Positions 32,541-41,334 of a DNA stretch of 64,000 nucleotides are shown in pieces. The notes beneath the pieces were generated by a model. It saw only the letters and a list, made by a program, of their open reading frames with translations. It was not told the origin of the DNA and ran no database searches. Source of the DNA: Sphingomonas sp. Ag1 (GTDB taxonomy: Bacteria > Pseudomonadota > Alphaproteobacteria > Sphingomonadales > Sphingomonadaceae). Position 1 is the first letter of the stretch, and every line of letters begins with the position of its first letter. The translations under genes were made by a program, and so were the position numbers. The DNA is taken from assembly GCF_000980895.1 (NCBI RefSeq), contig NZ_LAZX01000082.1:20488-84487 (forward strand), read 5' to 3'.

Positions 32541-34286
32541 TCAGCTCAGGCTGCGGGCGCCGCGTACCAGCCGGCCGGGTGTGCGGCCGGTCCATTCGCC
32601 GCGGGCGAAGGTCGGCACGCCGGACTTCACCGTCCATTTGTAGCCGCGTGGCTGTTGCAGGAGGCGGGTGCCGCCGGCGGGCAGATCCTGCACGATCTCG
32701 GGCGGGGCGAGCGCGAGGTCGTCGAGCGCGATGACGTTCAGATCGGCGAGATAGCCGGGTGCCAGAACCCCGCGATCGTGCCAGCCGACGTGCGCGGCGT
32801 TCTTCTGCGTGTAGCCGTGGACCAGCGATTCGATCGGCGTGCTGAGGCCGGCCTTGTTGCCACGTGACCAGAGCGCGAGCGTGGTGGTGGGGAGGCTGCC
32901 GTCGCAGATCGTGCCGCAATGCGCGCCGCCGTCGGACAGGCCGTAGAGCACATGATTGCCGGTCATCATGCCGTGTACGTCGTCGAGGTTGCCGCGGGCA
33001 TAGTTGATCAGCGGCATGTAGAGGAGGCGGCGGCCGCCTTCCTCCATCAGTGCGTCATAGACATAGGCGGCGGGATCGACGCCGGCGCGGGCGGCCTCGG
33101 CGGCGATCGACTGGCTTTCGTGCGGTTCGTAATCGACCGGATCGGTCATCCGGAACATGCGCGAAAAACCGCGTGTGATCAGCGCGATAAAGCCTTCGCT
33201 GGCGTGGAAGCCGGCATGTTCGGCGAGGATTGCCGAGCGCACGTCCGGATCGGCCAGCGCCTCCAGCCGCGCGTCGACGCTGGCGCTTTGCGCGGCGATG
33301 CGGCGGTAGGTGGGGGCGACGACGAAGGGGTTGGTAGTGGAGGCGAAGGAGAGGATCGCGCCGATCGGGCGAGGGGCGACCTGCGCGCTGACGGGGAGGC
33401 CGTCGGCCACCATCTGATCGATCTCGCGATAGATGCTTTTCCACCGGTCGGGCGCGTCGTCGGTCTGCTGCACGGTGAAGGAGACTCGGCGGCCGCTGGT
33501 GGTGGCGAGGCGGCGGATCAGCTGGAGTTCGGCGGCGGCGAAATCATCGTCGGCGGTGAGATAAGCGTCGGAAATCAACTGGATGACGCCCTTCCCCGTC
33601 TGCCGCAGCGCGGCGGCGATGCCGAGCAGTTCGGGATCCTCCGCCGTCAGCGTGCCGATGTTGAGGCCATCGCGGCTGCGGTGCGCATGGGTGCGCGAGG
33701 TGGAGAAACCGAGCGCGCCGGCCTCCATCGCCTCGGCGGTGAGGGTGGCCATGCGATCCACCTCACCTTGCGTCGGACGGGCCAGATGGTCGCCGCCGCG
33801 GTCGCCCATGACATAGGCGCGTAGCGCGGCATGGGGCATGTGGGCGCCGAGATCGATGGTATATTCACGCTCGCTCAAGGCATTGAGATAATCGGGAAAA
33901 CTTTCCCAATTCCACGTCAGCCCCTCCGCCAGAGCGGTGCCGGGAATGTCCTCCACCCCCTCCAGAAGCTGGATCAGCCAGTCGTGCTTGTCGGCGCGGG
34001 CGGGGGCGAATCCTACGCCGCAATTTCCCATCGCGGCGGAGGTGACGCCGTTGATCGAGGACGGGGCGAGAATCTGGTCCCAGGAGACCTGGCCGTCATA
34101 GTGGGTGTGGATATCGACGAAGCCGGGGGTGACGATGCAGCCGTCGGCGTCGATGGTTTCACGTGCCGTTCCAGACACTTGGCCGACCGCGACGATCCGG
34201 TCGCCCTGCACCGCGACATCGCCGCGGAAGCGGGGGGCGCCGGTGCCGTCGACGACCGTGCCGTTCTTCACCAACAGATCGAACAT
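32541..34286 (-). CDS. N-acyl-D-amino-acid deacylase-like amidohydrolase (copy B)
   Basis: Metal-dependent amidohydrolase of the D-aminoacylase group (COG3653-like), 581 residues. The N terminus has the small beta domain (DLLVKNGTVVDGTGAPRFRG) and the metal motif HTHYDGQ in GFVDIHTHYDGQVSWD (about residue 60). GNCGVGFAP, SDGGAHCGTICDGS and the C-terminal APGYLADLNVIALDDL are typical. The substrate is unknown. It is a paralogue of the gene at 35274-37013, with the BKACE gene between. RBS AGGAGAGG precedes the ATG. Confidence 0.85.
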   Translation of the reverse strand: MFDLLVKNGTVVDGTGAPRFRGDVAVQGDRIVAVGQVSGTARETIDADGCIVTPGFVDIHTHYDGQVSWDQILAPSSINGVTSAAMGNCGVGFAPARADKHDWLIQLLEGVEDIPGTALAEGLTWNWESFPDYLNALSEREYTIDLGAHMPHAALRAYVMGDRGGDHLARPTQGEVDRMATLTAEAMEAGALGFSTSRTHAHRSRDGLNIGTLTAEDPELLGIAAALRQTGKGVIQLISDAYLTADDDFAAAELQLIRRLATTSGRRVSFTVQQTDDAPDRWKSIYREIDQMVADGLPVSAQVAPRPIGAILSFASTTNPFVVAPTYRRIAAQSASVDARLEALADPDVRSAILAEHAGFHASEGFIALITRGFSRMFRMTDPVDYEPHESQSIAAEAARAGVDPAAYVYDALMEEGGRRLLYMPLINYARGNLDDVHGMMTGNHVLYGLSDGGAHCGTICDGSLPTTTLALWSRGNKAGLSTPIESLVHGYTQKNAAHVGWHDRGVLAPGYLADLNVIALDDLALAPPEIVQDLPAGGTRLLQQPRGYKWTVKSGVPTFARGEWTGRTPGRLVRGARSLS

Positions 34287-34387
34287 GTGGCCTCTCCTGG
34301 AATTGTAATGGGGTCAGTCCGGCCTGTTGCCGGAGAACATTGGCCTGTCTGCGGAGACGATTGGCCACGTCTGACACGGGGCTGGCC

Positions 34388-35272
34388 TCATCGCGGCAGA
34401 CCGAGAATCTTGGCTGCCTGTTCGGGTGTGGCGACCGCGCGGCCGGCCTGTTTCGCCAGCGCAACGACCTCCGCGATCAGCTCCAGGTTGCCGGGCTGAC
34501 GCTCGCCGCCGAAATCCTCCAGCCCGACGCGGACATGGCCGCCGCGTTCGATCGCGAGCTTGGCAAGGCCGGTTTCCACGACGCAATCGCCGATCGCGGC
34601 GACGGCCCAGGGAAGCGACGAGCCCTCAAGTATTTCGAGATAGGCGTCGAGCGCCTTCTCCGTTGGCGGAAGCCCGAAGGTGACGTTGCTGCGCTTGCCG
34701 TCGAGGAAATTGTAGCGGCCGCCGAAATAGAGCTTCACGAAGGTGCCTGCGGGGAGGCGGCCGGCCTGTTCATAGGCCAGCGTAGTACGCAGCCAACCGG
34801 GTTCGTAGATGGCGATCGCCGGGCCGAGCTTCTCCGCCTCGTGCAGATCGGCGAGCCAGGCGATGTCGCGGTAGGTGGTGGCGTAGAGGACCGAGGCACC
34901 GGGCAGGCCGTCGGGGCCGTGCGTGCCGAGATTGACCGAGCCGGGATCGAATGCGCCCATGCGAACGCCGGCGCGGGCGAGGCCGCGATAATGGCTGAAG
35001 CGCGCCTCCACATCGGGGCCGGTGGCGACGGTGCCCCAGAGGATCGCGTCGGGCCGCGCCGCCAGCACGGGGGCATAGGCCGCCAAATAGCGATCGACCG
35101 CGGCGTCGCCGGTCATGTCCATCCGCTCGATATGCGTGTGGACGATCGCGGCGCCGGCCTCCATCGCGGCCAGCGCCTCGCTGGCGAGTTCGTCCGGCGT
35201 GATCGGCACGTTGGGATTGCGCGATTTCGGCGTCGCGCCGTTCAGCGCGGCCTCGATGATGAGCGGCGGCAT
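34388..35272 (-). CDS. 3-keto-5-aminohexanoate cleavage family protein (BKACE, DUF849)
   Basis: Zn-dependent enzyme that condenses a beta-keto acid with acetyl-CoA and splits it. The 294-residue protein has the family motifs IIEAALNGATPK, HTHIERMD (metal-binding), MGAFDPGSVNLGT and GHVRVGLEDF. Substrate specificity varies widely across BKACE subfamilies, so the natural beta-keto acid cannot be named. The ATG lies 1 base after the stop of amidohydrolase A, so the two are translationally coupled. Confidence 0.88.
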   Translation of the reverse strand: MPPLIIEAALNGATPKSRNPNVPITPDELASEALAAMEAGAAIVHTHIERMDMTGDAAVDRYLAAYAPVLAARPDAILWGTVATGPDVEARFSHYRGLARAGVRMGAFDPGSVNLGTHGPDGLPGASVLYATTYRDIAWLADLHEAEKLGPAIAIYEPGWLRTTLAYEQAGRLPAGTFVKLYFGGRYNFLDGKRSNVTFGLPPTEKALDAYLEILEGSSLPWAVAAIGDCVVETGLAKLAIERGGHVRVGLEDFGGERQPGNLELIAEVVALAKQAGRAVATPEQAAKILGLPR

Positions 35273-35273
35273 G

Positions 35274-37013
35274 TCAGGCGGCGACCGCCTCTTGCAAGGG
35301 GGCAGGCGCCGGCTGGCGACCGCGGATCAGCTTGCCGGGGAGGGCATCGGTCGGCTCGCCGTGCTGATAGATGACCTGACCCGACTTGATCGTCGCGACA
35401 TAGCCCTTCGCCTTTTGCATCAGGCGGCGCGCGCCGGTGGGCAGGTCGTAGATCATGTACGGCTTGCCGAGTTCGAGCTGGTCGAAATCGATGACGTTGA
35501 CGTCGGCGAGATAGCCGGGCGCGAGCAGGCCGCGGTCGGCAAGCCCCACGGCGAGCGCGGTGTCGCGGGTCTGCTGCTTCACCGTGCCGGCGAGGTCGAG
35601 CAGAGGCCCGCGCGTGCGATCGCGGCACCAGTGGGTCAGCATGAAGGTCGGCAGGCTGACGTCGCAGATCGCGCCGACATGCGCGCCGCCGTCCGACAGG
35701 CCCGAGAGCGTGTTGGGATTGGTGATCATCGCGTGGACGTTGTCGAGATTGCCCTCGACGTAATTGTGCATCGGGAAGAACAGGAAGGCGCGGCCCTCGT
35801 CCTCGAGCAAGGCATCATAGACGAGTTCGTCGGGGTGGACGCCGAGCCGCTCTGCCTCCGCCGCGAGGCTGGTCGAGGGATCGGGTTCATAGTCCACGCG
35901 GTCGGTGATGCGGAACATCTTGTGCTGCGCGCCGGCGACCGAATTGACGAAGGGATGATCCTTCATCGGCGCCTCGGCGATGAGGCGCGCGCGGAACTCG
36001 GGATCGCGCATCCGGGCGACCTTCTCCGCCAGCGGCAGGTCGGCGATCTCGCGGTAGCTCGGCCGGCTGATGAAGGGGTGGACCGACCCTTGCAGGCCGA
36101 GCATCAGCCCGACCGGGCGGCCGGCGATCTGCGCCTTCAGCGGATAGCCTTCGGCGACGGCGGCATCGAGCCGCTGGGTCAGTTCGCGCCATTGGTTGGG
36201 CACGACATCGGCCTGAACCATCGAGAAGCTCAGCGGCTGGCCGGCGATCTTCGTGAGGTCGCGGACGAGGCTGAACTCCTCGTCCATTTCCTGGAAATCG
36301 GAGACCCATTGGAGGACGCCCGAGCCAGCGTCGGCGATGCCGCGGGCGATCGCCTCCATCTCCTCGCGCGCGGCGCGCACGGTGGGGGTGAGATCGCCGT
36401 CGGCGGTGCGGTGGACCATCGTGCGGGTGGTGGAGAAGCCGAGCGCGCCGGCGCGGATCGCCTCCGCGGTGAGGCGGCGCATTTCCTCATTCTCCTCCGG
36501 GGTCGCCGGATCGCGGTTAGCGCCGCGCTCGCCCATCACGTACACGCGAAGCGCGCCGTGCGGCACCTGAACGGCGACGTCGATGTCGTGCGGGAGCTGG
36601 TCGACGGCATCCATATATTCGCCGAAGCTTTCCCACTGCCACGACAGCCCTTCGTGAAGCGCGGCGCCGGGAATGTCCTCCACCCCCTCCATCAGCCGAA
36701 TCAGCGTGTCGTGATCCTGCGGGCGGACCGGCGCGAAGCCGACGCCGCAATTGCCGACGACGACCGTGGTGGCGCCGAGCGTCGAGGACGGGTCCATGCG
36801 CGAGGCCCAGGTGATCTGGCCGTCATAATGGGTGTGGATATCGACCCAGCCGGGGGTGACGAGCTTTCCCGTGGCGTCGATTTCGCGGCGCGCCGGGTCG
36901 CTGACGGTTCCGATCGCGACGATGCGATCGCCGGAAATCGCCACATCGCCGCGGGTGGGGGCCGCGCCCGATCCATCGACGATCGTGCCGCCCCGAATGA
37001 TCAGGTCGTACAT
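35274..37013 (-). CDS. N-acyl-D-amino-acid deacylase-like amidohydrolase (copy A)
   Basis: Paralogue of the gene at 32541-34286, 579 residues. It has DLIIRGGTIVDGSGAAPTRG at the N terminus, the metal motif HTHYDGQ in GWVDIHTHYDGQITWASRM, GNCGVGFAPVRP, SDGGAHVGAICDVS and APGYLADVNVIDFDQLELGK. The ATG at 37013 was chosen by homology. First gene of the amidohydrolase A-BKACE-amidohydrolase B group and divergent from a nitroreductase. D-amino-acid or cyclic-amide hydrolysis is family knowledge; the substrate is not shown. Confidence 0.85.
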   Translation of the reverse strand: MYDLIIRGGTIVDGSGAAPTRGDVAISGDRIVAIGTVSDPARREIDATGKLVTPGWVDIHTHYDGQITWASRMDPSSTLGATTVVVGNCGVGFAPVRPQDHDTLIRLMEGVEDIPGAALHEGLSWQWESFGEYMDAVDQLPHDIDVAVQVPHGALRVYVMGERGANRDPATPEENEEMRRLTAEAIRAGALGFSTTRTMVHRTADGDLTPTVRAAREEMEAIARGIADAGSGVLQWVSDFQEMDEEFSLVRDLTKIAGQPLSFSMVQADVVPNQWRELTQRLDAAVAEGYPLKAQIAGRPVGLMLGLQGSVHPFISRPSYREIADLPLAEKVARMRDPEFRARLIAEAPMKDHPFVNSVAGAQHKMFRITDRVDYEPDPSTSLAAEAERLGVHPDELVYDALLEDEGRAFLFFPMHNYVEGNLDNVHAMITNPNTLSGLSDGGAHVGAICDVSLPTFMLTHWCRDRTRGPLLDLAGTVKQQTRDTALAVGLADRGLLAPGYLADVNVIDFDQLELGKPYMIYDLPTGARRLMQKAKGYVATIKSGQVIYQHGEPTDALPGKLIRGRQPAPAPLQEAVAA

Positions 37014-37108
37014 CGTGCCTCTCCATTTTCTACGTCTTTTGCCGGCGATGGTGACTTCGCGGCGGCGGTGAGGCAAGGAGATTCGAACGAGTGACTTAGG
37101 AGTGGGTG

Positions 37109-37834
37109 ATGGCGACGACAGCAGCGGCGGCAAGAAACGAGCAGGCGGGCGCGCAGGCAAATGCCCCGTCCGGCGACAGTGCGACGCTGGAGCGGCTGCT
37201 GCGCGAGCGGCGTTCGGTGCGCGGGTTCAAGCCCGATCCGGTGCCCGCCGAACTGCTGGAGCGGGTGATGGAGATGGCGCAGCTGGCGCCGTCCAACTGC
37301 AACGTCCAGCCGTGGACCGCGCATGTCGTGTCGGGGGCGTCGGCGGAGCGGATGCGCACCGTGCTGCACGATGCGGCCAAGAGCGGCACCAAGATGACGC
37401 CCGATTTCCCGCTGACCGGCGCCTATCCCGGCCATTATCGCGGGCGGCAGATCGATGCGGCCAAATCGCTGTTCGCGGCGACCAATGTGGCGCGCGAGGA
37501 TGTGGCGGCGCGGACCGAATCGTTCCTGCGCAATTTCCGCTTCTTCGACGCGCCGCACGCCATGTTCCTGTTCATCCCGGCCTGGGCGGGGATGCGCGAG
37601 GCGGCCGATTGCGGCATGTATGCGCAGTCGTTCATGCTGGCGCTGACCGCCAATGGCCTGGCATCGTGCGCGCAAGGGGCGCTGAGCCACCATGCCGAGA
37701 TCGTGCACCGCGAACTGGGCGTGGGCGACGACCACAAGCTCTTGTTCGGCATCGCCTTTGGCTATGAGGATCCGGCGCATCCGGCGAACAGCGCGCGTAC
37801 CGTGCGCGACAAGGACCATGTGCTGCACGGCTGA
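37109..37834 (+). CDS. Nitroreductase family protein
   Basis: FMN-dependent NAD(P)H oxidoreductase, 241 residues. Family motifs are [20 protein letters not shown] near residue 35, [18 protein letters not shown], and [20 protein letters not shown] in the C-terminal half. The first 25 residues are an Ala-rich extension. The ATG at 37109 has the ribosome site AGGAG; a GTG just before is less likely. Divergent from the amidohydrolase group and 95 bases upstream of ctaB. Substrate unknown. Confidence 0.9.
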   Translation: MATTAAAARNEQAGAQANAPSGDSATLERLLRERRSVRGFKPDPVPAELLERVMEMAQLAPSNCNVQPWTAHVVSGASAERMRTVLHDAAKSGTKMTPDFPLTGAYPGHYRGRQIDAAKSLFAATNVAREDVAARTESFLRNFRFFDAPHAMFLFIPAWAGMREAADCGMYAQSFMLALTANGLASCAQGALSHHAEIVHRELGVGDDHKLLFGIAFGYEDPAHPANSARTVRDKDHVLHG

Positions 37835-37929
37835 TCGCCGGCAGGATCGCGCGCCGCACGGGTGATCCGCCAGACGTGATCGCCGGCGCGTGCGCGCATC
37901 CGCACTTTCCCCAGGCGCGACAAGAGACT

Positions 37930-38847
37930 ATGCCCGCCCCCAGTTCCATGACTCCAGCAAGCCCCCTTTTGCCGCCTGCCGACTGGCGGGACTTCCTCGC
38001 GCTGACCAAGCCGCGCGTGCTGACCCTGGTGGTGTTCACCGGGCTGTGCGGCATGCTGGCGGCGCCAGTGACGATCCACCCGGTGCTCGGCTTCACCGCG
38101 ATCCTGTGCATCGCGCTGGGCGCGGGCGCGGCGGGGGCGCTCAACCAATGGTATGAGGCGGACATCGATGCGGTGATGAAGCGCACGATGGGCCGGCCGC
38201 TGCCCGCCGGGCGGATGGATCGCCAGTCGGCGTTGCATTTCGGGGTCGGGCTGGGCGCGTTTTCGGTCATCCTGATGGGGCTGGCGCTGAACGTCGCGGC
38301 GGCGGCGATCCTGACCATCTCCATCCTGTTCTATGTCCTGATCTATACCGTCTGGCTGAAGCGGCGGACGCCGCAGAACATCGTCATCGGCGGGGCGGCG
38401 GGCGCGTTTCCGCCGCTGATCGGCTGGGCCGCGGCGACGGGCGATGTCGCGCTGCTGCCGCTGCTGTTGTTCATGTTCGTGTTCCTGTGGACGCCGCCGC
38501 ATTTCTGGGCGCTCGCGCTGTTCGTGAAGACCGATTACGCCAATGCCGGCGTGCCGATGCTGCCCGTCGTGGCGGGCGAGAAGGTGACGCGGCACCAGAT
38601 CGGCCTCTACACCATCCCGATGGCGATCGTGGCGGTGGCGCCGTGGCCGCTGGGGCTGACCGGTGCGATCTATGGCGTGGTGTCGAGCGTGATGACGGCG
38701 TGGTTCGGCGTGCTGGCGTGGCGCGTCGCGCGGCGCACCACGGCCGCGGACGACAAGATGCTGCCCGAAAAGGCGCTGTTCAAATTTTCCATATTGTACC
38801 TGTTTGTGGTGTTTGGCGCGCTTGTCGCCGATCGGTGGATTGCATGA
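37930..38847 (+). CDS. ctaB: Protoheme IX farnesyltransferase
   Basis: Makes heme O for cytochrome oxidase by farnesylating heme B. The 305-residue protein has about nine membrane helices and the prenyltransferase motifs [20 protein letters not shown] (about 76-95) and [20 protein letters not shown]. The ATG at 37930 (MPAPSSMTP) was preferred to an upstream start. It overlaps the next small gene by 4 bases. The oxidase genes ctaC and ctaD, often directly upstream in alphaproteobacteria, are not here. Confidence 0.94.
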   Translation: MPAPSSMTPASPLLPPADWRDFLALTKPRVLTLVVFTGLCGMLAAPVTIHPVLGFTAILCIALGAGAAGALNQWYEADIDAVMKRTMGRPLPAGRMDRQSALHFGVGLGAFSVILMGLALNVAAAAILTISILFYVLIYTVWLKRRTPQNIVIGGAAGAFPPLIGWAAATGDVALLPLLLFMFVFLWTPPHFWALALFVKTDYANAGVPMLPVVAGEKVTRHQIGLYTIPMAIVAVAPWPLGLTGAIYGVVSSVMTAWFGVLAWRVARRTTAADDKMLPEKALFKFSILYLFVVFGALVADRWIA

Positions 38848-38978
38848 TTGATGATCGGGATCTGATCCGGCGCCGGCAGAAAAGCCGTGCGGTCGTGATG
38901 GCGGTGTTGCTGGGCGCGTTCGTGGTGCTGGTGTTCGCCATTTCCATCGTGAAGATCAGAGAGGGTCTCGCGCACTGA
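38844..38978 (+). CDS. Small membrane protein of the cytochrome oxidase cluster (CoxF-like)
   Basis: A 44-residue protein with a charged N terminus ([16 protein letters not shown]) and one membrane helix (about 17-37). It overlaps ctaB by 4 bases and ctaG by 1 base. Genes for such single-helix proteins occur between ctaB and ctaG in many alphaproteobacteria and are linked to oxidase assembly. Function is inferred from position. Confidence 0.75.
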   Translation: MIDDRDLIRRRQKSRAVVMAVLLGAFVVLVFAISIVKIREGLAH

Positions 38979-39523
38979 TGTTGGCACGTATTTCGGGCAA
39001 GGGGCGGACCGCTGCCTTTGCCGTGCTTGGCCTCCTGTTCATGACCGGTCTCGCCTTCGCCAGCGTGCCGCTGTACCGCCTGTTCTGCCAGGTGACCGGG
39101 TTCAACGGCACCACGCAGCGCGGGCTGGAGGCGCCGGGCGCCGTCGCCGGCGAGATGAAGATCGACTTCGACGCCAACACCAACGGCAAGCTGCCGTGGC
39201 GCTTCACGCCCGAACAGCCCAACCAGCGGGTGGTGATCGGCGCGCGCAACATGGCGTTCTTCACCGCGACCAACCGCGCCGCCGTGCCGACCACCGGCAC
39301 CGCCACGTTCAACGTGACGCCGGGGCAGGCGGGGCAATATTTCACCAAGATCGAATGTTTCTGCTTCACCGAACAGACGTTGAAGCCCGGCGAGACGATG
39401 CGGATGCCCGTCATCTATTTCGTCGATCCGAAAATCCTTGAGGATCCCGACACGCGGGATATCGAGACCATCACGCTCAGCTATACGTTTTACCCGGTAG
39501 ATTCGGGCAAGCCGTCCAGCTAA
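38978..39523 (+). CDS. ctaG: Cytochrome c oxidase assembly protein CtaG/Cox11
   Basis: Copper chaperone that builds the CuB centre of subunit I. The 181-residue protein has one N-terminal helix (about 14-32) and a periplasmic Ig-like domain. Family motifs are VPLYRLFCQVTGFNGTTQRG, the copper-binding pair in KIECFCFTEQTL (CFCF, about 125-128) and a conserved PVIYFVDPKI. Normal length. Confidence 0.96.
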   Translation: MLARISGKGRTAAFAVLGLLFMTGLAFASVPLYRLFCQVTGFNGTTQRGLEAPGAVAGEMKIDFDANTNGKLPWRFTPEQPNQRVVIGARNMAFFTATNRAAVPTTGTATFNVTPGQAGQYFTKIECFCFTEQTLKPGETMRMPVIYFVDPKILEDPDTRDIETITLSYTFYPVDSGKPSS

Positions 39524-39563
39524 GCGAACGCAAAACACAGGGTACCAACAGGGGAAGAGCCCG

Positions 39564-40484
39564 ATGGCCGGCGCCAAGAACCACGATTACCACATTCTCC
39601 CACCCGATCCCTGGCCGATCATCAGCTCCTTCTCGGCGCTGGCGATGGCGGCTGGCGGCATCATGTGGATGCACGGAGGCCATGTCGACAAGCCGAACGG
39701 CGGCGGCTGGCTGTTCTTCGCCGGCCTGGCGGCCGTGCTGTTCTCGATGTTCTGCTGGTGGCGCAACGTCATCCGCGAAGGCCGCGCGGGCGATCACACG
39801 CCGGTCGTGCAGCTGCATTTCCGCTATGGCATGATCCTGTTCATCGCCTCCGAGGTGATGTTCTTCGTCGGCTGGTTCTGGGCCTATTTCGATTTCGCGC
39901 TGTTCCCCGATGCGATCGTCTTCGTCGACGGCGCGGTGGAGCGCGTGACCGAGGGTGCGGCGCTGGCCGCGCAGTGGCCGCCCAAGGGCATGGAGGTGAT
40001 CAACGCCTTCGAACTGCCGCTGCTCAACACGCTGATCCTGCTTTTGTCGGGCACCACCATCACCTGGGCGCACCATGCGCTGATCCACAACCAGCGTGGC
40101 GGCGAGAAGACCGGCCTGTGGGGCATGATCGGCGTCGGCAACCGCGACGGCGTGCTGAAGGGCCTGTGGGTCACGGTCGTCCTCGGCCTGATCTTCAGCA
40201 TGATCCAGGCCTATGAGTACATGCACGCGCCGTTCCCGTTCAAGGGACTGAACTATGGCGCGGCGTTCTTCATGGCGACCGGTTTCCACGGTTTCCACGT
40301 CATCGTCGGCACGATCTTCCTGATCGTCTGCCTGATGCGCGCCTATAAGGGCGACTTCACGCCCAAGGCGCATTTCGGGTTCGAAGCGGCCGCCTGGTAC
40401 TGGCACTTCGTCGACGTGGTGTGGCTGTTCCTGTTCGTCTCCATCTACATCTGGGGCGGCTGGGGCGCACCGGTCCACGGCTGA
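39564..40484 (+). CDS. ctaE: Cytochrome c oxidase subunit III
   Basis: Third core subunit of aa3-type oxidase; stabilises the complex and supports proton uptake. The 306-residue protein has seven predicted helices with the motifs FIASEVMFFVGWFWAYFDFA (the glutamate that binds lipid), TGFHGFHVIVGTIFL and WYWHFVDVVWLFLFVSIYIW at the C terminus. Ribosome site GGGGAAGAG before the ATG. Subunits I and II are not encoded in the window. Confidence 0.96.
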   Translation: MAGAKNHDYHILPPDPWPIISSFSALAMAAGGIMWMHGGHVDKPNGGGWLFFAGLAAVLFSMFCWWRNVIREGRAGDHTPVVQLHFRYGMILFIASEVMFFVGWFWAYFDFALFPDAIVFVDGAVERVTEGAALAAQWPPKGMEVINAFELPLLNTLILLLSGTTITWAHHALIHNQRGGEKTGLWGMIGVGNRDGVLKGLWVTVVLGLIFSMIQAYEYMHAPFPFKGLNYGAAFFMATGFHGFHVIVGTIFLIVCLMRAYKGDFTPKAHFGFEAAAWYWHFVDVVWLFLFVSIYIWGGWGAPVHG

Positions 40485-40518
40485 CCGACGACCCGATCCA
40501 CTGGATCGACAAGCAAGC

Positions 40519-40545
40519 GGGCGTGGCTCCACCGGAGCCGCGCCC
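40519..40545 (+). terminator. Strong hairpin after ctaE
   Basis: GGGCGTGGCTCC and GGAGCCGCGCCC form a 12-base stem (one G-U pair) with a 3-base loop, followed by GTTCGCGTTT. The T run is weak. It could end or reduce transcription before SURF1. Confidence 0.5.
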
Positions 40546-40626
40546 GTTCGCGTTTGGGGATGCCACCAGCCCCGCCATGCGATGTGACCTTGCCAGCGGG
40601 GGCGGCGGCAGGGCAGGGCGGGCGGC

Positions 40627-41235
40627 ATGAGGCGGCTGCCGATCCTTCCCACCATCATCGTCGCGCTGGCGGTTGCCACGATGATCGGCCTTGGCCTGTG
40701 GCAATTGCGCGTGCGCCTGCCGCAGAAGGAGGCGCAGCTGGCGCAGCTCGCCGCCAACCCGTCGCGGCCGGCGGTGACGTTTCCGCGCAGCCCGGACGAT
40801 TCGCTGCTGTTCCGCGCCAGCGTCGCCGAATGCGCGCAGGTGACCGGGATCACCCGCGCGGGGGCGGGCAATGCGGGCTATCGCCTGATCGCGACCTGCC
40901 TGACGCCGGGCGGGGGCGCGCCGATCAAGGTACAGCTGGGCACGACACGCGATCCGACGAAGATGGTCGAATGGGGCGGGGGCATGGTGCGCGGCTGGAT
41001 CAGCCATGCGCCCGACCAGACGCCGCTGATCGCCACGCTGTTCCGCGCAGCGCCCAAGGAGATGCTGCTGGTCGCGGCCGAGCCAGCCGCGGGGTTGACC
41101 GCCAACAGCCGGCCGGACATCGGCCTCGTCCCCAACAATCACCTGGCCTATGCCGGGCAATGGTTCTTCTTCGCCGCGGTCGCCGCGTTGATCTACCTCG
41201 TCGCGCTGCGCCGGCGGCTGGCGAGCCGCGCCTGA
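40627..41235 (+). CDS. SURF1 family cytochrome oxidase biogenesis protein
   Basis: Helps insert heme A into oxidase subunit I. The 202-residue protein has two membrane helices, at the N terminus (about 6-25) and C terminus (about 172-192). SURF1 motifs are LGLWQLRVRL near residue 22, MVRGWISHAPD and PNNHLAYAGQWFFFA at the C-terminal helix. It is shorter than mitochondrial SURF1 but normal for alphaproteobacteria. Context after ctaE supports the call. Confidence 0.93.
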   Translation: MRRLPILPTIIVALAVATMIGLGLWQLRVRLPQKEAQLAQLAANPSRPAVTFPRSPDDSLLFRASVAECAQVTGITRAGAGNAGYRLIATCLTPGGGAPIKVQLGTTRDPTKMVEWGGGMVRGWISHAPDQTPLIATLFRAAPKEMLLVAAEPAAGLTANSRPDIGLVPNNHLAYAGQWFFFAAVAALIYLVALRRRLASRA

Positions 41236-41334
41236 CCCGGCCACGCCGCTGACCGACAGCGCGAAGCTGAGCTAGGCGGCGGGCAAGGAGGGCGCGGTTG
41301 CGAGGGGGCGGTCGCCGGGCTAACGCGCACGTCC

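Noticed and set aside
35115..37094. Open frame of 659 codons opposite amidohydrolase A
   Set aside because: Antisense shadow with no recognisable motif; the minus-strand enzyme has metal-binding motifs and a paralogue.
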